The notes under the pieces were generated by a model. The model did not search any database. It saw only the letters and a list, made by a program, of their open reading frames with translations, and was not told the DNA's origin. 64,000 nt of DNA. It comes from CAYSSJ01 sp964433675 (lineage in GTDB: Bacteria; Cloacimonadota; Cloacimonadia; Cloacimonadales; TCS61). The position numbers were made by a program, and so were the translations under genes. This document shows positions 37,342 to 45,980 of this stretch, one piece after another. Numbering within the stretch: the stretch's first letter is position 1; every line of letters begins with the position of its first letter. The stretch is from NCBI GenBank assembly GCA_964433675.1, contig CAYSSJ010000009.1:1-64000 (forward strand), given 5' to 3'.

Positions 37342-38451
37342 CTATTCTATCTCAATGCCTTCGATTTCGATCTCGCCCAGAAGGATACTAATCAGAAGAT
37401 CGTATAATTCCTGAACTGAGATATTCATATTACCAAATTCGATGTTTTCCGGATAGTAACCACTTTGTAACAAATCGATCAGATCACTCAAATCTTCACC
37501 ACTCATCTGCTGCAAGAAATTAATTAGAGCTTGATTAGTAGCAGAAGTCTGCTGAGAAGTGATAGAAGGTTGAAATAGATAAATCGGGCTTTTCATCGTC
37601 GGATCAGAACTTCCGGCCGGATTAGATACTTCTGCATATACTTGCCAAGCATAAATCTGGTTGTCAACCAATGGTGGTGCGTCATTTGGATATGCTAAGA
37701 CATTGGAAGTGAGATTCTCCATCTCAAAATAAGGTTGATACTGCTCTATCTCGTCAGCCGGTGGGATCGAACCATCAATTTCATATATTTTGAGATGATA
37801 ATTACTCAGATTGGAGAGCCAGATAAACTGTGGATGGTAGTTCTGGATCTGTTCCGGTCCAAAACTCAATGGATTACCCGGTGATATTAGAGATATAGAG
37901 ATAGGAATGTTTATGGTAAAACTAAATGTCTTCAAAGCAGATAATTCATTTTCATTATCGTCCACCGTATTTTCGGAACCATACTCAAACGCTTTGATGT
38001 AGCAGATGTATTGACCGTCCGGTAATAAACCGGTAGAGAGCACTATATCTTCAAAATCGGGGTTCTCACTCAAGAAATCATCAAAATTATAACCGACTGA
38101 AGTAAAGAACGAGCCTTGTGAGGAAAATATATCCCGATTGTTCAGCATGATATTCTGTCCCGGATTGATAGGTTCATTATTGACAGGGCGTATCACCACA
38201 TTATCTATCAATGTGTTCCCTGCCCACAAAAATCTGAAACTAAATTCATAGTTTAGTGGTTCTTGACTATGGTTCGTTATGTTGATATTGAACAATATAG
38301 GTTGAGATTGTGGTTCATCCGGATTAAAATTGGATGGATAGAGATAGTTGTAGATTGCATTCTCCGGTGTAATCGATATTGATATGGGCATATCTGCATA
38401 AACCATACCAATACATGCCATCACAAACAAAACAAACACTAATTTTTTCAT
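37342..38451 (-). CDS. Secreted Ig/fibronectin-like protein of unknown function
   Basis: About 369 residues. The ATG at 38451 follows a strong AGGAGGA and gives a clean signal peptide (MKKLVFVLFVMACIGMVYA), whereas the longer frame would add ten residues without a site. The mature part has an N-terminal beta-rich domain with INITNHSQEPLNYEF and a C-terminal fibronectin-like unit (HPQFIWLSNLSNYHLKIYEI, QIYAWQVYAEV). It ends in a short acidic helical tail with repeated I-E pairs. Not assigned to a named family. It opens the envelope signalling cassette, nine bases before the FecR gene. Confidence 0.7.
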   Translation of the reverse strand: MKKLVFVLFVMACIGMVYADMPISISITPENAIYNYLYPSNFNPDEPQSQPILFNINITNHSQEPLNYEFSFRFLWAGNTLIDNVVIRPVNNEPINPGQNIMLNNRDIFSSQGSFFTSVGYNFDDFLSENPDFEDIVLSTGLLPDGQYICYIKAFEYGSENTVDDNENELSALKTFSFTINIPISISLISPGNPLSFGPEQIQNYHPQFIWLSNLSNYHLKIYEIDGSIPPADEIEQYQPYFEMENLTSNVLAYPNDAPPLVDNQIYAWQVYAEVSNPAGSSDPTMKSPIYLFQPSITSQQTSATNQALINFLQQMSGEDLSDLIDLLQSGYYPENIEFGNMNISVQELYDLLISILLGEIEIEGIEIE

Positions 38452-38477
38452 AATTGTCCTCCTAAAACAATTAGCCA

Positions 38478-39446
38478 TCACTGCACTGAACAGGCAATGA
38501 TCTCTTCTAACATTTCTATAAAACTAAAACCTGCTTCTTTGGCTGCCATTGGAGTCAAGCTTAGTGGTGTCATACCCGGCAGAGTATTCAATTCTAAGAA
38601 ATAGAACTTGTTGCCATCATAACGGAAATCGACACGTACATAAGCTTGGCAACCGAGTTGATGATAAATCAGTAGCGCATAATCTTGGATTACGATAGCT
38701 CTTCTTTCATCCAACGGTGCCGGAACAATGTACTCTGTTTTGCCGTGAGAGTATTTGTTCGTATAATCGTACCAACCATTTTTTGGTCTTATCTCAACGA
38801 TAGGTAATGCTTTTTTGCCTAATATACTTACAGTTAACTCCTTACCTTCGATATATTTCTCGCACATGATCACATTATCGTATTCAAATGCACTTTTTAT
38901 AGCTTCTTCTATTTGGCTTTCATCTTTAACGATCGTAACTCCTACGGAAGATCCCGAATTGTTTGGTTTGATAACCATCGGCAGACCGATCTCAGCTATC
39001 AATTCTTCGGTTTGCATGTCAGTTTCTTGCTCGAGTAATATGTGTTTAGGATAGGGGATTTTCAAGGATTTGGCAATTAGTTTGGCAATATGCTTGTCCA
39101 TAGCCAGCATGCTGGCTTTACTACCTGAGCCTGTATATTTAAGAGAAGCACAATCCATTATAGTCTGGATTGTACCATCTTCTCCATATCCGCCATGCAA
39201 TCCATTGAAAACGATTAAAGGTTGGTGTCGTTTCACATCATCTATACAACTTATCAAAGTTTCAAAATCGATAGGATCGATATGTCTGACATCATATCCT
39301 GCTTCTTCCAGGGCAGTGCCGATCTGTGCAGATGAGGTCAGAGAAACCTCTCGTTCTTCAGAATGCCCACCCTGCAAAACTACGATTTTCTTATTTTTCA
39401 TAGTTTTTTTTTCTGACATGTGCCGATTTATGTCAAGATTTATCAT
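38478..39446 (-). CDS. ddl: D-alanine--D-alanine ligase
   Basis: ATP-grasp ligase that makes the D-Ala-D-Ala dipeptide of peptidoglycan. Seen: GGHSEEREVSLTSS, NGLHGGYGEDGTIQ, KPNNSGSSVGVT, EKYIEGKELTVSIL, RVDFRYDGNKFYFLELNTLPGMT. The listed ATG overlaps the aroA stop (ATGA) and suggests coupling, but the family N-terminus begins at MKNKKIVVLQGG (ATG at 39401, 307 residues); neither start has a good ribosome site. It is downstream of aroA and 26 bases before the envelope cassette. Confidence 0.95.
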   Translation of the reverse strand: MINLDINRHMSEKKTMKNKKIVVLQGGHSEEREVSLTSSAQIGTALEEAGYDVRHIDPIDFETLISCIDDVKRHQPLIVFNGLHGGYGEDGTIQTIMDCASLKYTGSGSKASMLAMDKHIAKLIAKSLKIPYPKHILLEQETDMQTEELIAEIGLPMVIKPNNSGSSVGVTIVKDESQIEEAIKSAFEYDNVIMCEKYIEGKELTVSILGKKALPIVEIRPKNGWYDYTNKYSHGKTEYIVPAPLDERRAIVIQDYALLIYHQLGCQAYVRVDFRYDGNKFYFLELNTLPGMTPLSLTPMAAKEAGFSFIEMLEEIIACSVQ

Positions 39447-40675
39447 TGTAAATTTTCTAAATTTTCAAAGAATTCGGGATGTGATTTTTTTACGACATCT
39501 TTATTAGCGACATCTATATATGGGAAACGAACTGTGAGCAAAGAAAAAGCCATCGCTATTCGATGGTCACCATGCGAGTTTATTGTATGTGCAATTGGCG
39601 CTTCCATCAGTTGTTTGATGGATAGCACTCCGCTTTCGTAACTTGCTTCTGCTCCGAGTTTATTCAGCTCCACACACAAGGCGTTTATTCGGTCACTCTC
39701 TTTGTATCTGAGATGCCTAATGCCACTAATCTTTGTAGTTCCTTGAGCGAATAATGCTAAGACAGCTAAAGTGGGAACTTGGTCAGGTAGTCTGTTCATA
39801 TTTGCAGTTACAGCTTTCAACTCACCCTTTCTGCCCACACTAATACCATCCTCTTTTATATGTACATCCGCTCCCATCTGAGCAAGTATATCCAGAAATT
39901 TTATGTCCGGTTGTTTTGAATAAATGCTCACTCCATCCATACAGATGGTTTTTGAGAGAATCAGCCCCAAAGCCCACCAATAACACGCTGATGAAACATC
40001 ATTTTCGACTCGATATTCACTGGGTATCAGATAACTCTGTCCGGCAGGGATGTAATATCCATCATTTCTCCGTATTGTCTCGATCCCCCAATCTTTCATA
40101 ATCTGACGGGTTAATTCTACGTAATCTGTTGATACGATGTTTTCTAGGGCAATAAATGTATCCCTATTGTATAGAGGAGCGTTGAGCAACAATGCGCTGA
40201 CATACTGACTGCTGTAGGAACTATCTAATTTGAATTTACCTCCTGCAGGATACTTGCCGACAAGATGAAAGCCTCGCTCAAATCTGCTGATTCTAGCTCC
40301 GATGCTTTTCAATATTTTTATCAGTGGCTGGTGTGGGCGAGTCCATAACTGATTGCCCACAGTAAGGTATGTTTCAACTTCGTCCATCATAGCCAATCGG
40401 CAGATTATGAAGCGTAATGCTGTAGCGGAATTCTCGATGTGGAGCTTGATTTTTTGTGGAAGTTGTCGAGGAGGGATGATGCTTAATTCCTCGCCTCTCA
40501 TCGTTATTTTATAACCCAATGCTTTTTTGAAATCTATCATTTCCCAAATGTCATCACAAATACTACTACAGTAAATCTTTATCGGTTTGCTCAAATTGAA
40601 GGAATTTATCATAAGAACTCTATTCATGATCGATTTTGATGCCGGTAAGCTTATCATTTTATTAGCATTCATCAT
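39443..40675 (-). CDS. aroA: 3-phosphoshikimate 1-carboxyvinyltransferase (EPSP synthase)
   Basis: Sixth step of the shikimate pathway: transfers enolpyruvyl from PEP to shikimate-3-phosphate. Seen: the phosphate-binding LPASKSIMNRVLMIN at the N-terminus, a central NSATALRFIICRLAM with the family's N-x-G-T motif altered to NSATA, YSSQYVSALLL, and the C-terminal RYKESDRI and GDHRIAMAF motifs. Length 410 is slightly short because the N-terminal strand before the LPASKS loop is reduced. The altered N-x-G-T region marks a divergent enzyme. First gene of the aroA-ddl-cassette unit, divergent from 40873. Confidence 0.92.
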   Translation of the reverse strand: MMNANKMISLPASKSIMNRVLMINSFNLSKPIKIYCSSICDDIWEMIDFKKALGYKITMRGEELSIIPPRQLPQKIKLHIENSATALRFIICRLAMMDEVETYLTVGNQLWTRPHQPLIKILKSIGARISRFERGFHLVGKYPAGGKFKLDSSYSSQYVSALLLNAPLYNRDTFIALENIVSTDYVELTRQIMKDWGIETIRRNDGYYIPAGQSYLIPSEYRVENDVSSACYWWALGLILSKTICMDGVSIYSKQPDIKFLDILAQMGADVHIKEDGISVGRKGELKAVTANMNRLPDQVPTLAVLALFAQGTTKISGIRHLRYKESDRINALCVELNKLGAEASYESGVLSIKQLMEAPIAHTINSHGDHRIAMAFSLLTVRFPYIDVANKDVVKKSHPEFFENLENLQ

Positions 40676-40816
40676 TTTCCAAATTTTTGTAAAACCACTC
40701 CATATTCATTACTACTCCTCACGCTACGACATTTATTATTTGAATCATTATTTAAACTTACACTATTAGTTGTCAATTTCTTTGTGAGATTTGATACTCG
40801 AGATAACAGATTTTCT

Positions 40817-40845
40817 TTGACCGCTCGTCTTAGTTTGAATATATT
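40817..40845 (+). promoter_or_regulatory. Sigma70-type promoter of the YD lipoprotein-gpmI operon
   Basis: TTGACC, a 17-base spacer and TATATT, ending 27 bases before the ATG at 40873. The boxes and spacing are close to the housekeeping consensus. It lies in the divergent gap to aroA. Confidence 0.6.
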
Positions 40846-40872
40846 GTAACAAAAATATAAGGATAAAGTATT

Positions 40873-41697
40873 ATGCGAAATAGAACACTGAGTATTGCAT
40901 TATTGCTCGGCATTTTATGCCTTATCATAGTCAGTTGTCAGACAGATGATAGACCTCCGGGTGTAGAAGCTCAGCAGCGGCAGAAGATGAGTTCTTTGAA
41001 TGTACAATCTCAGACTAAATGGACTAATGGTGTGAAGAATCAATTTATCGAATTCGATAGAGACGGTAAACGCATCAGAGAATACTGGTATATTCCCAAA
41101 GGCGATGTGGTTACCAAACGCTATTTCTCGTATAACGATGCAGACCTGTTAGAAGAAATCGTTTGGTACAATATAGATGGCGTAATAAAGAGCAAATACC
41201 GCTATGAATATGATAGCTATGGACGCAAAGAAACCGAGTCCAGATATGATGCACGAGACCGACTGATTAGCAAAACGGAATACATTTATGATGCGGATCA
41301 TAATCAGATAAAAGAGGTTTCTTCTGATGATAAGAATAATGTTCAATTTGTGCGAGAGTATCAGTATGATGAGAATAACAATCTTATCATGTTAGAAGAC
41401 CGAACAGATTCAGGCACACTTAGAACCAAACAGAAATACTACTACGATGACAATAACAACAAGATTCGCGAAGAGAGATACGACAGAAGAGAAAACCTGA
41501 TCAAATATCTTTTATATGAGTATTATGAAGATACCAATCTGCTAAAAAAGATGGTGGAATACTCTGCCGAAGATTCTTTGATAACGAAATACGAAAGTCA
41601 ATATGATGATAAAGAACTCATAGTCGAAGAGATCTGGTATGATGAAAATGAAGAAATAAATCTGATAAATGAATTCAGCTATGAACACTATGAATAA
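40873..41697 (+). CDS. YD-repeat lipoprotein
   Basis: A 274-residue lipoprotein with a signal peptide ending in the lipobox IVSC (Cys22). The mature chain is a series of about eight units of roughly 20-25 residues, each with a Y-x-Y-D/N core followed by N/D-rich turns (YEYDSYGRKETESRYD, YIYDADHNQIKE, YQYDENNNLIML, YYYDDNNNKIRE). These resemble the YD repeats of RHS/wall-associated proteins, but no RHS core or toxin tail is present. Probably a surface-exposed beta-solenoid. Its stop lies 12 bases before the gpmI start. Confidence 0.8.
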   Translation: MRNRTLSIALLLGILCLIIVSCQTDDRPPGVEAQQRQKMSSLNVQSQTKWTNGVKNQFIEFDRDGKRIREYWYIPKGDVVTKRYFSYNDADLLEEIVWYNIDGVIKSKYRYEYDSYGRKETESRYDARDRLISKTEYIYDADHNQIKEVSSDDKNNVQFVREYQYDENNNLIMLEDRTDSGTLRTKQKYYYDDNNNKIREERYDRRENLIKYLLYEYYEDTNLLKKMVEYSAEDSLITKYESQYDDKELIVEEIWYDENEEINLINEFSYEHYE

Positions 41698-41709
41698 ATG
41701 GAGAAAATT

Positions 41710-43254
41710 ATGATAAACAAAGTACTTTTATTGATCTTGGACGGATACGGGATAAACCCTTCTGAGCATGGCAATGCAATAGCGGCAGCCAAAAAACCCA
41801 CGTTAGACAGTTTTTTCAACAAACATCCTCAAGCAACTCTCGAAGCTTCCGGGCTCTCTGTCGGACTACCGGAAGGAATTATGGGAAATTCCGAAGTAGG
41901 TCACCTGAATATCGGTGCCGGACGGATTGTATATCAACTTAATACTTTAATTGATAAAAAAATCGAAACCGGTGAGTTCTATGAGAACCAAGTCTTAAAA
42001 GATGCTATCCTTCATGCCAAAGAGAATTCTTCCAAACTGCATCTTTTTGGGCTGCTTTCCGATGGCAATGTGCATAGCAACAATGTACATTTATGGGCAC
42101 TTTTGGAGCTCTGTAGTCAGATGGAATTCAGTGATGTATATCTGCACGCTTTTATGGACGGTAGAGATACTCTGCCCCATTCCGGGATGGATTTTATCAA
42201 AGAATTTCTCCAAAAAAGTAAGCAGTTGAAAGTAGGTAATTTGGCTACTATCTCCGGTAGATATTACGCCATGGATAGAGACAATAGATGGGAGCGAATC
42301 GAAAAAGCGTACAATGCCATCGTGCATGGCAAGGGGAGGTTTTATGAAAATCCCGTCCAAGCTATGCAGGAAAGCTACGATGAAAATATTACTGATGAAT
42401 TCATAGATCCCACCGTTATCACAAATGCTGATAAACCGACAGCTACAGTTCAAGATAGCGATAGTATCATTTTTTTCAATTTCCGTGCCGATAGAGCCCG
42501 TGAACTAACCCAGACTTTTATTAATCCCGAGTTCGAACATTTTGAAACAGAAAGTTTTGAAGGCTTGAAGTATACCACATTTAGCCAATATGATAAAAAA
42601 TTTTCGGATCGAGTACCTGTAGCTTTCAGTTTGCCCGAGTTAAAACGCATTTTGGGTGAGGAGATCAGTAATGCTGATCTGCGACAGTTACGCTTGGCAG
42701 AGACAGAAAAATATGCGCATGTCACTTTCTTTTTCAATGGCGGTGTGGAAAATCCCTATCCACAGGAAGATCGCGTCCTTGTACCATCTCCAAAAATAGC
42801 CACTTACGATCTTCAGCCGGAGATGAATGCCTTTGAGGTAAAAGATGAATTGATTAAAGCATTGGAAGCTGACAAGTATTCGTTCATTGTCACCAATTTT
42901 GCCAACTGCGATATGGTAGGACACACGGGAGTTTTCGATGCTGCCAAAGCAGCGGTGGAAGCAGTGGATAAATGTCTGGCAGAGATCATCCCAATTGCAC
43001 AAAAAAAGGATTATAATATCATCATCACAGCGGATCATGGCAATGCCGAAAAAATGCTGGATGAAAACGAGAATGTTTTCACTGCACATAGTACAAATCC
43101 TGTACCGATAGTAGTAGCACTGAATTCGGACAAGAAATTCGAATTGAATGACGGTATTTTGGCTGATATCGCACCGACAATCCTTCATTTGATGGGTGTG
43201 GATATACCCAAGGAGATGACAGGGAGAAATCTGATCAAATACAAAGAGGCTTGA
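41710..43254 (+). CDS. gpmI: 2,3-bisphosphoglycerate-independent phosphoglycerate mutase
   Basis: Interconverts 3- and 2-phosphoglycerate using two Mn ions and a phosphoserine. The ATG at 41710 is preferred over one four codons earlier because GGAG lies six bases upstream and the protein then begins MINKVLLLILDGYG. The phosphorylated serine is Ser61 in MGNSEVGHLN, and the metal motifs are LDGYG, DMVGHTG and TADHGNAE. 514 residues, standard. It follows the lipoprotein gene and precedes envelope protein genes, an odd place for a glycolytic enzyme. Confidence 0.97.
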   Translation: MINKVLLLILDGYGINPSEHGNAIAAAKKPTLDSFFNKHPQATLEASGLSVGLPEGIMGNSEVGHLNIGAGRIVYQLNTLIDKKIETGEFYENQVLKDAILHAKENSSKLHLFGLLSDGNVHSNNVHLWALLELCSQMEFSDVYLHAFMDGRDTLPHSGMDFIKEFLQKSKQLKVGNLATISGRYYAMDRDNRWERIEKAYNAIVHGKGRFYENPVQAMQESYDENITDEFIDPTVITNADKPTATVQDSDSIIFFNFRADRARELTQTFINPEFEHFETESFEGLKYTTFSQYDKKFSDRVPVAFSLPELKRILGEEISNADLRQLRLAETEKYAHVTFFFNGGVENPYPQEDRVLVPSPKIATYDLQPEMNAFEVKDELIKALEADKYSFIVTNFANCDMVGHTGVFDAAKAAVEAVDKCLAEIIPIAQKKDYNIIITADHGNAEKMLDENENVFTAHSTNPVPIVVALNSDKKFELNDGILADIAPTILHLMGVDIPKEMTGRNLIKYKEA

Positions 43255-43255
43255 A

Positions 43256-43672
43256 ATGCATAAATTTGACAGAATAGATATCAATCGAAAATGGCCAATC
43301 CCGCCCTGGATCAAATTTGTATTACTGATTGCCTTTGTATTGGGACTGCTCATTCGTGGTTGCTGGGTAAGGAGTCACCAAGAGCAATTCACTATCTCTG
43401 ATGTCGAACTTGGACAAGTTACCAGCGCTTCTATAGACGTTAGATTTACAGTAGCCAATCATACCACGTTGGCTTCGAATCCAGCAGTTTATATTCGGGT
43501 TTTCAATACCCGGGGCGAAGTAGTAGCCAGCCGAATTACAGCGGTACTGATAGAAGCTCGTACCCGCAAAAGATATCTAAGAACTATGGATAAGATCATG
43601 ATCCCATATTCCAGCATAGAAGAGATCACTCATGCTACAGTCGAATTGTACATCCCCTCTATACTGGATTGA
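43256..43672 (+). CDS. Small membrane-anchored protein with one beta domain
   Basis: 138 residues: a short cytoplasmic N-terminus, one membrane helix (about residues 20-36, FVLLIAFVLGLLIRG) and an extracytoplasmic beta domain (FTISDVELGQVTSASIDVRF, VYIRVFNTRGEVVASR). The domain looks like the FxLYD or LEA-type Ig fold, but the family is not certain. It begins one base after the gpmI stop with GAGG upstream. Function unknown. Confidence 0.7.
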   Translation: MHKFDRIDINRKWPIPPWIKFVLLIAFVLGLLIRGCWVRSHQEQFTISDVELGQVTSASIDVRFTVANHTTLASNPAVYIRVFNTRGEVVASRITAVLIEARTRKRYLRTMDKIMIPYSSIEEITHATVELYIPSILD

Positions 43673-43686
43673 AAATTGGAGTGTGT

Positions 43687-45210
43687 ATGATTAAATTTAT
43701 TCTAATCTTTATGTTATTATCGACCTTGTTAAATGCTCAGATCACGGATGAAGCTATAGAGAATTTTTATCTCGATGATGCTATCGGCAACGAAGAATTG
43801 TTCAGGCTTTTTTCCGATTGGCAGATTTACGAAGAGATTACTGCCAAAGATGTATTAAAACTTGGGACGATGACTTTGCAAGATACTTTGGACATACCAT
43901 TTTGTTATTACATTCCACCGGAGTATTCACCGAGGCATAAAACACCCGTGATCGTATATCTTCATGGTGGTGTAGGGCGATCGGATTTCATAGAAGAGCC
44001 TCTTGAGTATGCGGGTTCCAATCCTTTCTTACCTATAGCGAGAGAAAACAATTGGTTTGTCCTATTCCCGCTCGGTCGTGATGATCTTGCCTGGTGGAAA
44101 CCAACCGGGATGGAAAATATCGAATCCCAGATCATCCAGATGAAACAAAACTACAACATAGATGATGATCGTATTTATCTCACTGGCTTTTCAGATGGAG
44201 GATCTGCCTCATTTCATTTTGCTCTTACCGATCCAAGTATTTTTGCCTCTTTTTATCCTATGAGCGGCAATGCAGCTGTCAGTAATATTGTTACCGGATC
44301 TCCCACCTATCTTCCCAATTTGCAAAACAGATACACTCGAGCGGTCAATACCGATCTCGATCGCTTATATCCAACTGATAAAATGATCATGATAATGGAT
44401 CTGGCTCTCGATGCCGGCGCTGATCTTTTGTTTAAATCTTACAATAATATCCCTCATAATTTCGACTATGCAGAGAAAGAACTGCCACACACTATTGCGA
44501 CTATGCATTCTAATCCAAGGCAACCATTCAGTCCGAAACTATATTGGGAAACTTCCGCACAATCGCACAACAGATGCGACTGGCTTATCATCGATAGCTT
44601 AGACACTCTCTCCACTGCTGCAAATTGGCATCAACAGTATTCTACCAGAATACCGGATGACCGTCTTACTTTTGGGATCATCCATGCAGAAGATTATGAT
44701 GGAGAAGGAGTAAAACTAAAAGAGGTCTATGATGCAACTCCCGCTGCAGTGATGGGACTTAAACCGCAAGATATCATCAGAGAGATGGATGGTAAAATAG
44801 TGAATAATATCGAAGAGTTGGTAAAAATCCGAGACAGCAAACAGCGCGGTGATGAATTCCAACTTACCATCAGTAGAAAAGAGAGAGAAGATATCATTAC
44901 ATTAGAAGGCATGTTCCCACCGATCACATATTATAAAGTCTTTCCCGAAACCGAAGTTTCAGGCGCGATCAAAGCAGAATATATCTCTAACACCTTTAGG
45001 ATAACTACTTCTCGAGTGAGCTCTTTTTCAATATTAATTCATCCCAACATGGTGAATATGAATACGCCGGTACAAATATTTATAAACAGTAAAAAAGTAT
45101 TCGATGATATAGTAGAAATTGATCGCTCATATCTTACCAATGATTTTAAGCAAAACAAAGATAGATCAGCATTGTGGGTAAACAAACTCTATTTTGATCT
45201 TCATAGATAA
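43687..45210 (+). CDS. Exported esterase/PHB-depolymerase-like hydrolase with C-terminal PDZ domain
   Basis: 507 residues from the ATG at 43687, chosen because GGAG lies six bases upstream and a signal peptide (MIKFILIFMLLSTLLNAQ) starts there. The alpha/beta hydrolase part has the oxyanion segment VIVYLHGGVGRSD, the nucleophile elbow GFSDGG and a possible catalytic histidine in the NIPHNFDYAEKELPHT region. A PDZ domain follows (about residues 325-395; VYDATPAAVMGLKPQDIIREMDG), then a final beta region. Substrate unknown; a periplasmic or surface esterase is likely. It is in one operon with gpmI and mgtE. Confidence 0.8.
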   Translation: MIKFILIFMLLSTLLNAQITDEAIENFYLDDAIGNEELFRLFSDWQIYEEITAKDVLKLGTMTLQDTLDIPFCYYIPPEYSPRHKTPVIVYLHGGVGRSDFIEEPLEYAGSNPFLPIARENNWFVLFPLGRDDLAWWKPTGMENIESQIIQMKQNYNIDDDRIYLTGFSDGGSASFHFALTDPSIFASFYPMSGNAAVSNIVTGSPTYLPNLQNRYTRAVNTDLDRLYPTDKMIMIMDLALDAGADLLFKSYNNIPHNFDYAEKELPHTIATMHSNPRQPFSPKLYWETSAQSHNRCDWLIIDSLDTLSTAANWHQQYSTRIPDDRLTFGIIHAEDYDGEGVKLKEVYDATPAAVMGLKPQDIIREMDGKIVNNIEELVKIRDSKQRGDEFQLTISRKEREDIITLEGMFPPITYYKVFPETEVSGAIKAEYISNTFRITTSRVSSFSILIHPNMVNMNTPVQIFINSKKVFDDIVEIDRSYLTNDFKQNKDRSALWVNKLYFDLHR

Positions 45211-45223
45211 AGAAGAGAGGGAT

Positions 45224-45943
45224 ATGAATAAAAGAATAAACATGGAAAAGATAGTTATCATCATGCGCTATTTTTTCTTGATTCTAACTGCACTAGCGAT
45301 AGTCGGCAGTATATATTACAGACAATGGGAAACTTTACTGGGTGCATTTCTAACTTTCATCCTGCTTCTATTACCGACAATTTTTTCCAAAAGAACAAAG
45401 ATATCTATCCCCACACCATTTCAAGTTATTATCCTACTGTTTATTTTTGCTTCCATGTATTTAGGCGAAGTACACAACTTCTTCTACCGTATATGGTGGT
45501 GGGATATCATACTTCATTCGACTTCCGCTGTCATTCTGGGCTATCTCGGTTTTATCCTAATCTATGCGTTGAACAAGGATAGAAATATCGATGTGAAACT
45601 CAGTCCATTTTTCATAGCATTGTTTACTTTCTGTTTTGCTTCAGCTATCGGTGTGATATGGGAGATATTTGAGTTCGTAGTTGATTCTGCTTTTGGCGTC
45701 AATATGCAAAAAGCTCGAGACCTCGAACAGGTGTATGGTTACTTTGATACCAGACTGGGATTGATAGATACAATGCGAGACTTGATCGTCAACACTAGCG
45801 GTGCTTTGTTTGTCTCAATTTTAGGTTACTATTATAGTAAGAAAAAAATGGGCTCGGAGAGCACTTTCGTAAAACTCAAAGATCAGTTTATCGAGGAAAA
45901 CCCGAATCTTTTTGAAAACAAAGATGAGCATAAAGAAAAATGA
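45224..45943 (+). CDS. YjdF/DUF2238-like polytopic membrane protein
   Basis: 239 residues from the ATG at 45224 (GAGAGGG upstream; the longer frame overlaps the esterase gene). Six hydrophobic helices are visible. The conserved core WWDIILHSTSAVILGYLGF, GVIWEIFEFVVDSAFG and GLIDTMRDLIVNTSGAL matches the layout of YjdF (DUF2238) proteins, where the W-E-x-x-E and D-T-x-x-D residues are fixed. Function of that family is unknown. The C-terminus is charged. It lies between the esterase gene and mgtE. Confidence 0.65.
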   Translation: MNKRINMEKIVIIMRYFFLILTALAIVGSIYYRQWETLLGAFLTFILLLLPTIFSKRTKISIPTPFQVIILLFIFASMYLGEVHNFFYRIWWWDIILHSTSAVILGYLGFILIYALNKDRNIDVKLSPFFIALFTFCFASAIGVIWEIFEFVVDSAFGVNMQKARDLEQVYGYFDTRLGLIDTMRDLIVNTSGALFVSILGYYYSKKKMGSESTFVKLKDQFIEENPNLFENKDEHKEK

Positions 45944-45980
45944 TAGAAATATAAACTGAGGTGAGCAAAGGAGAAGCAGT

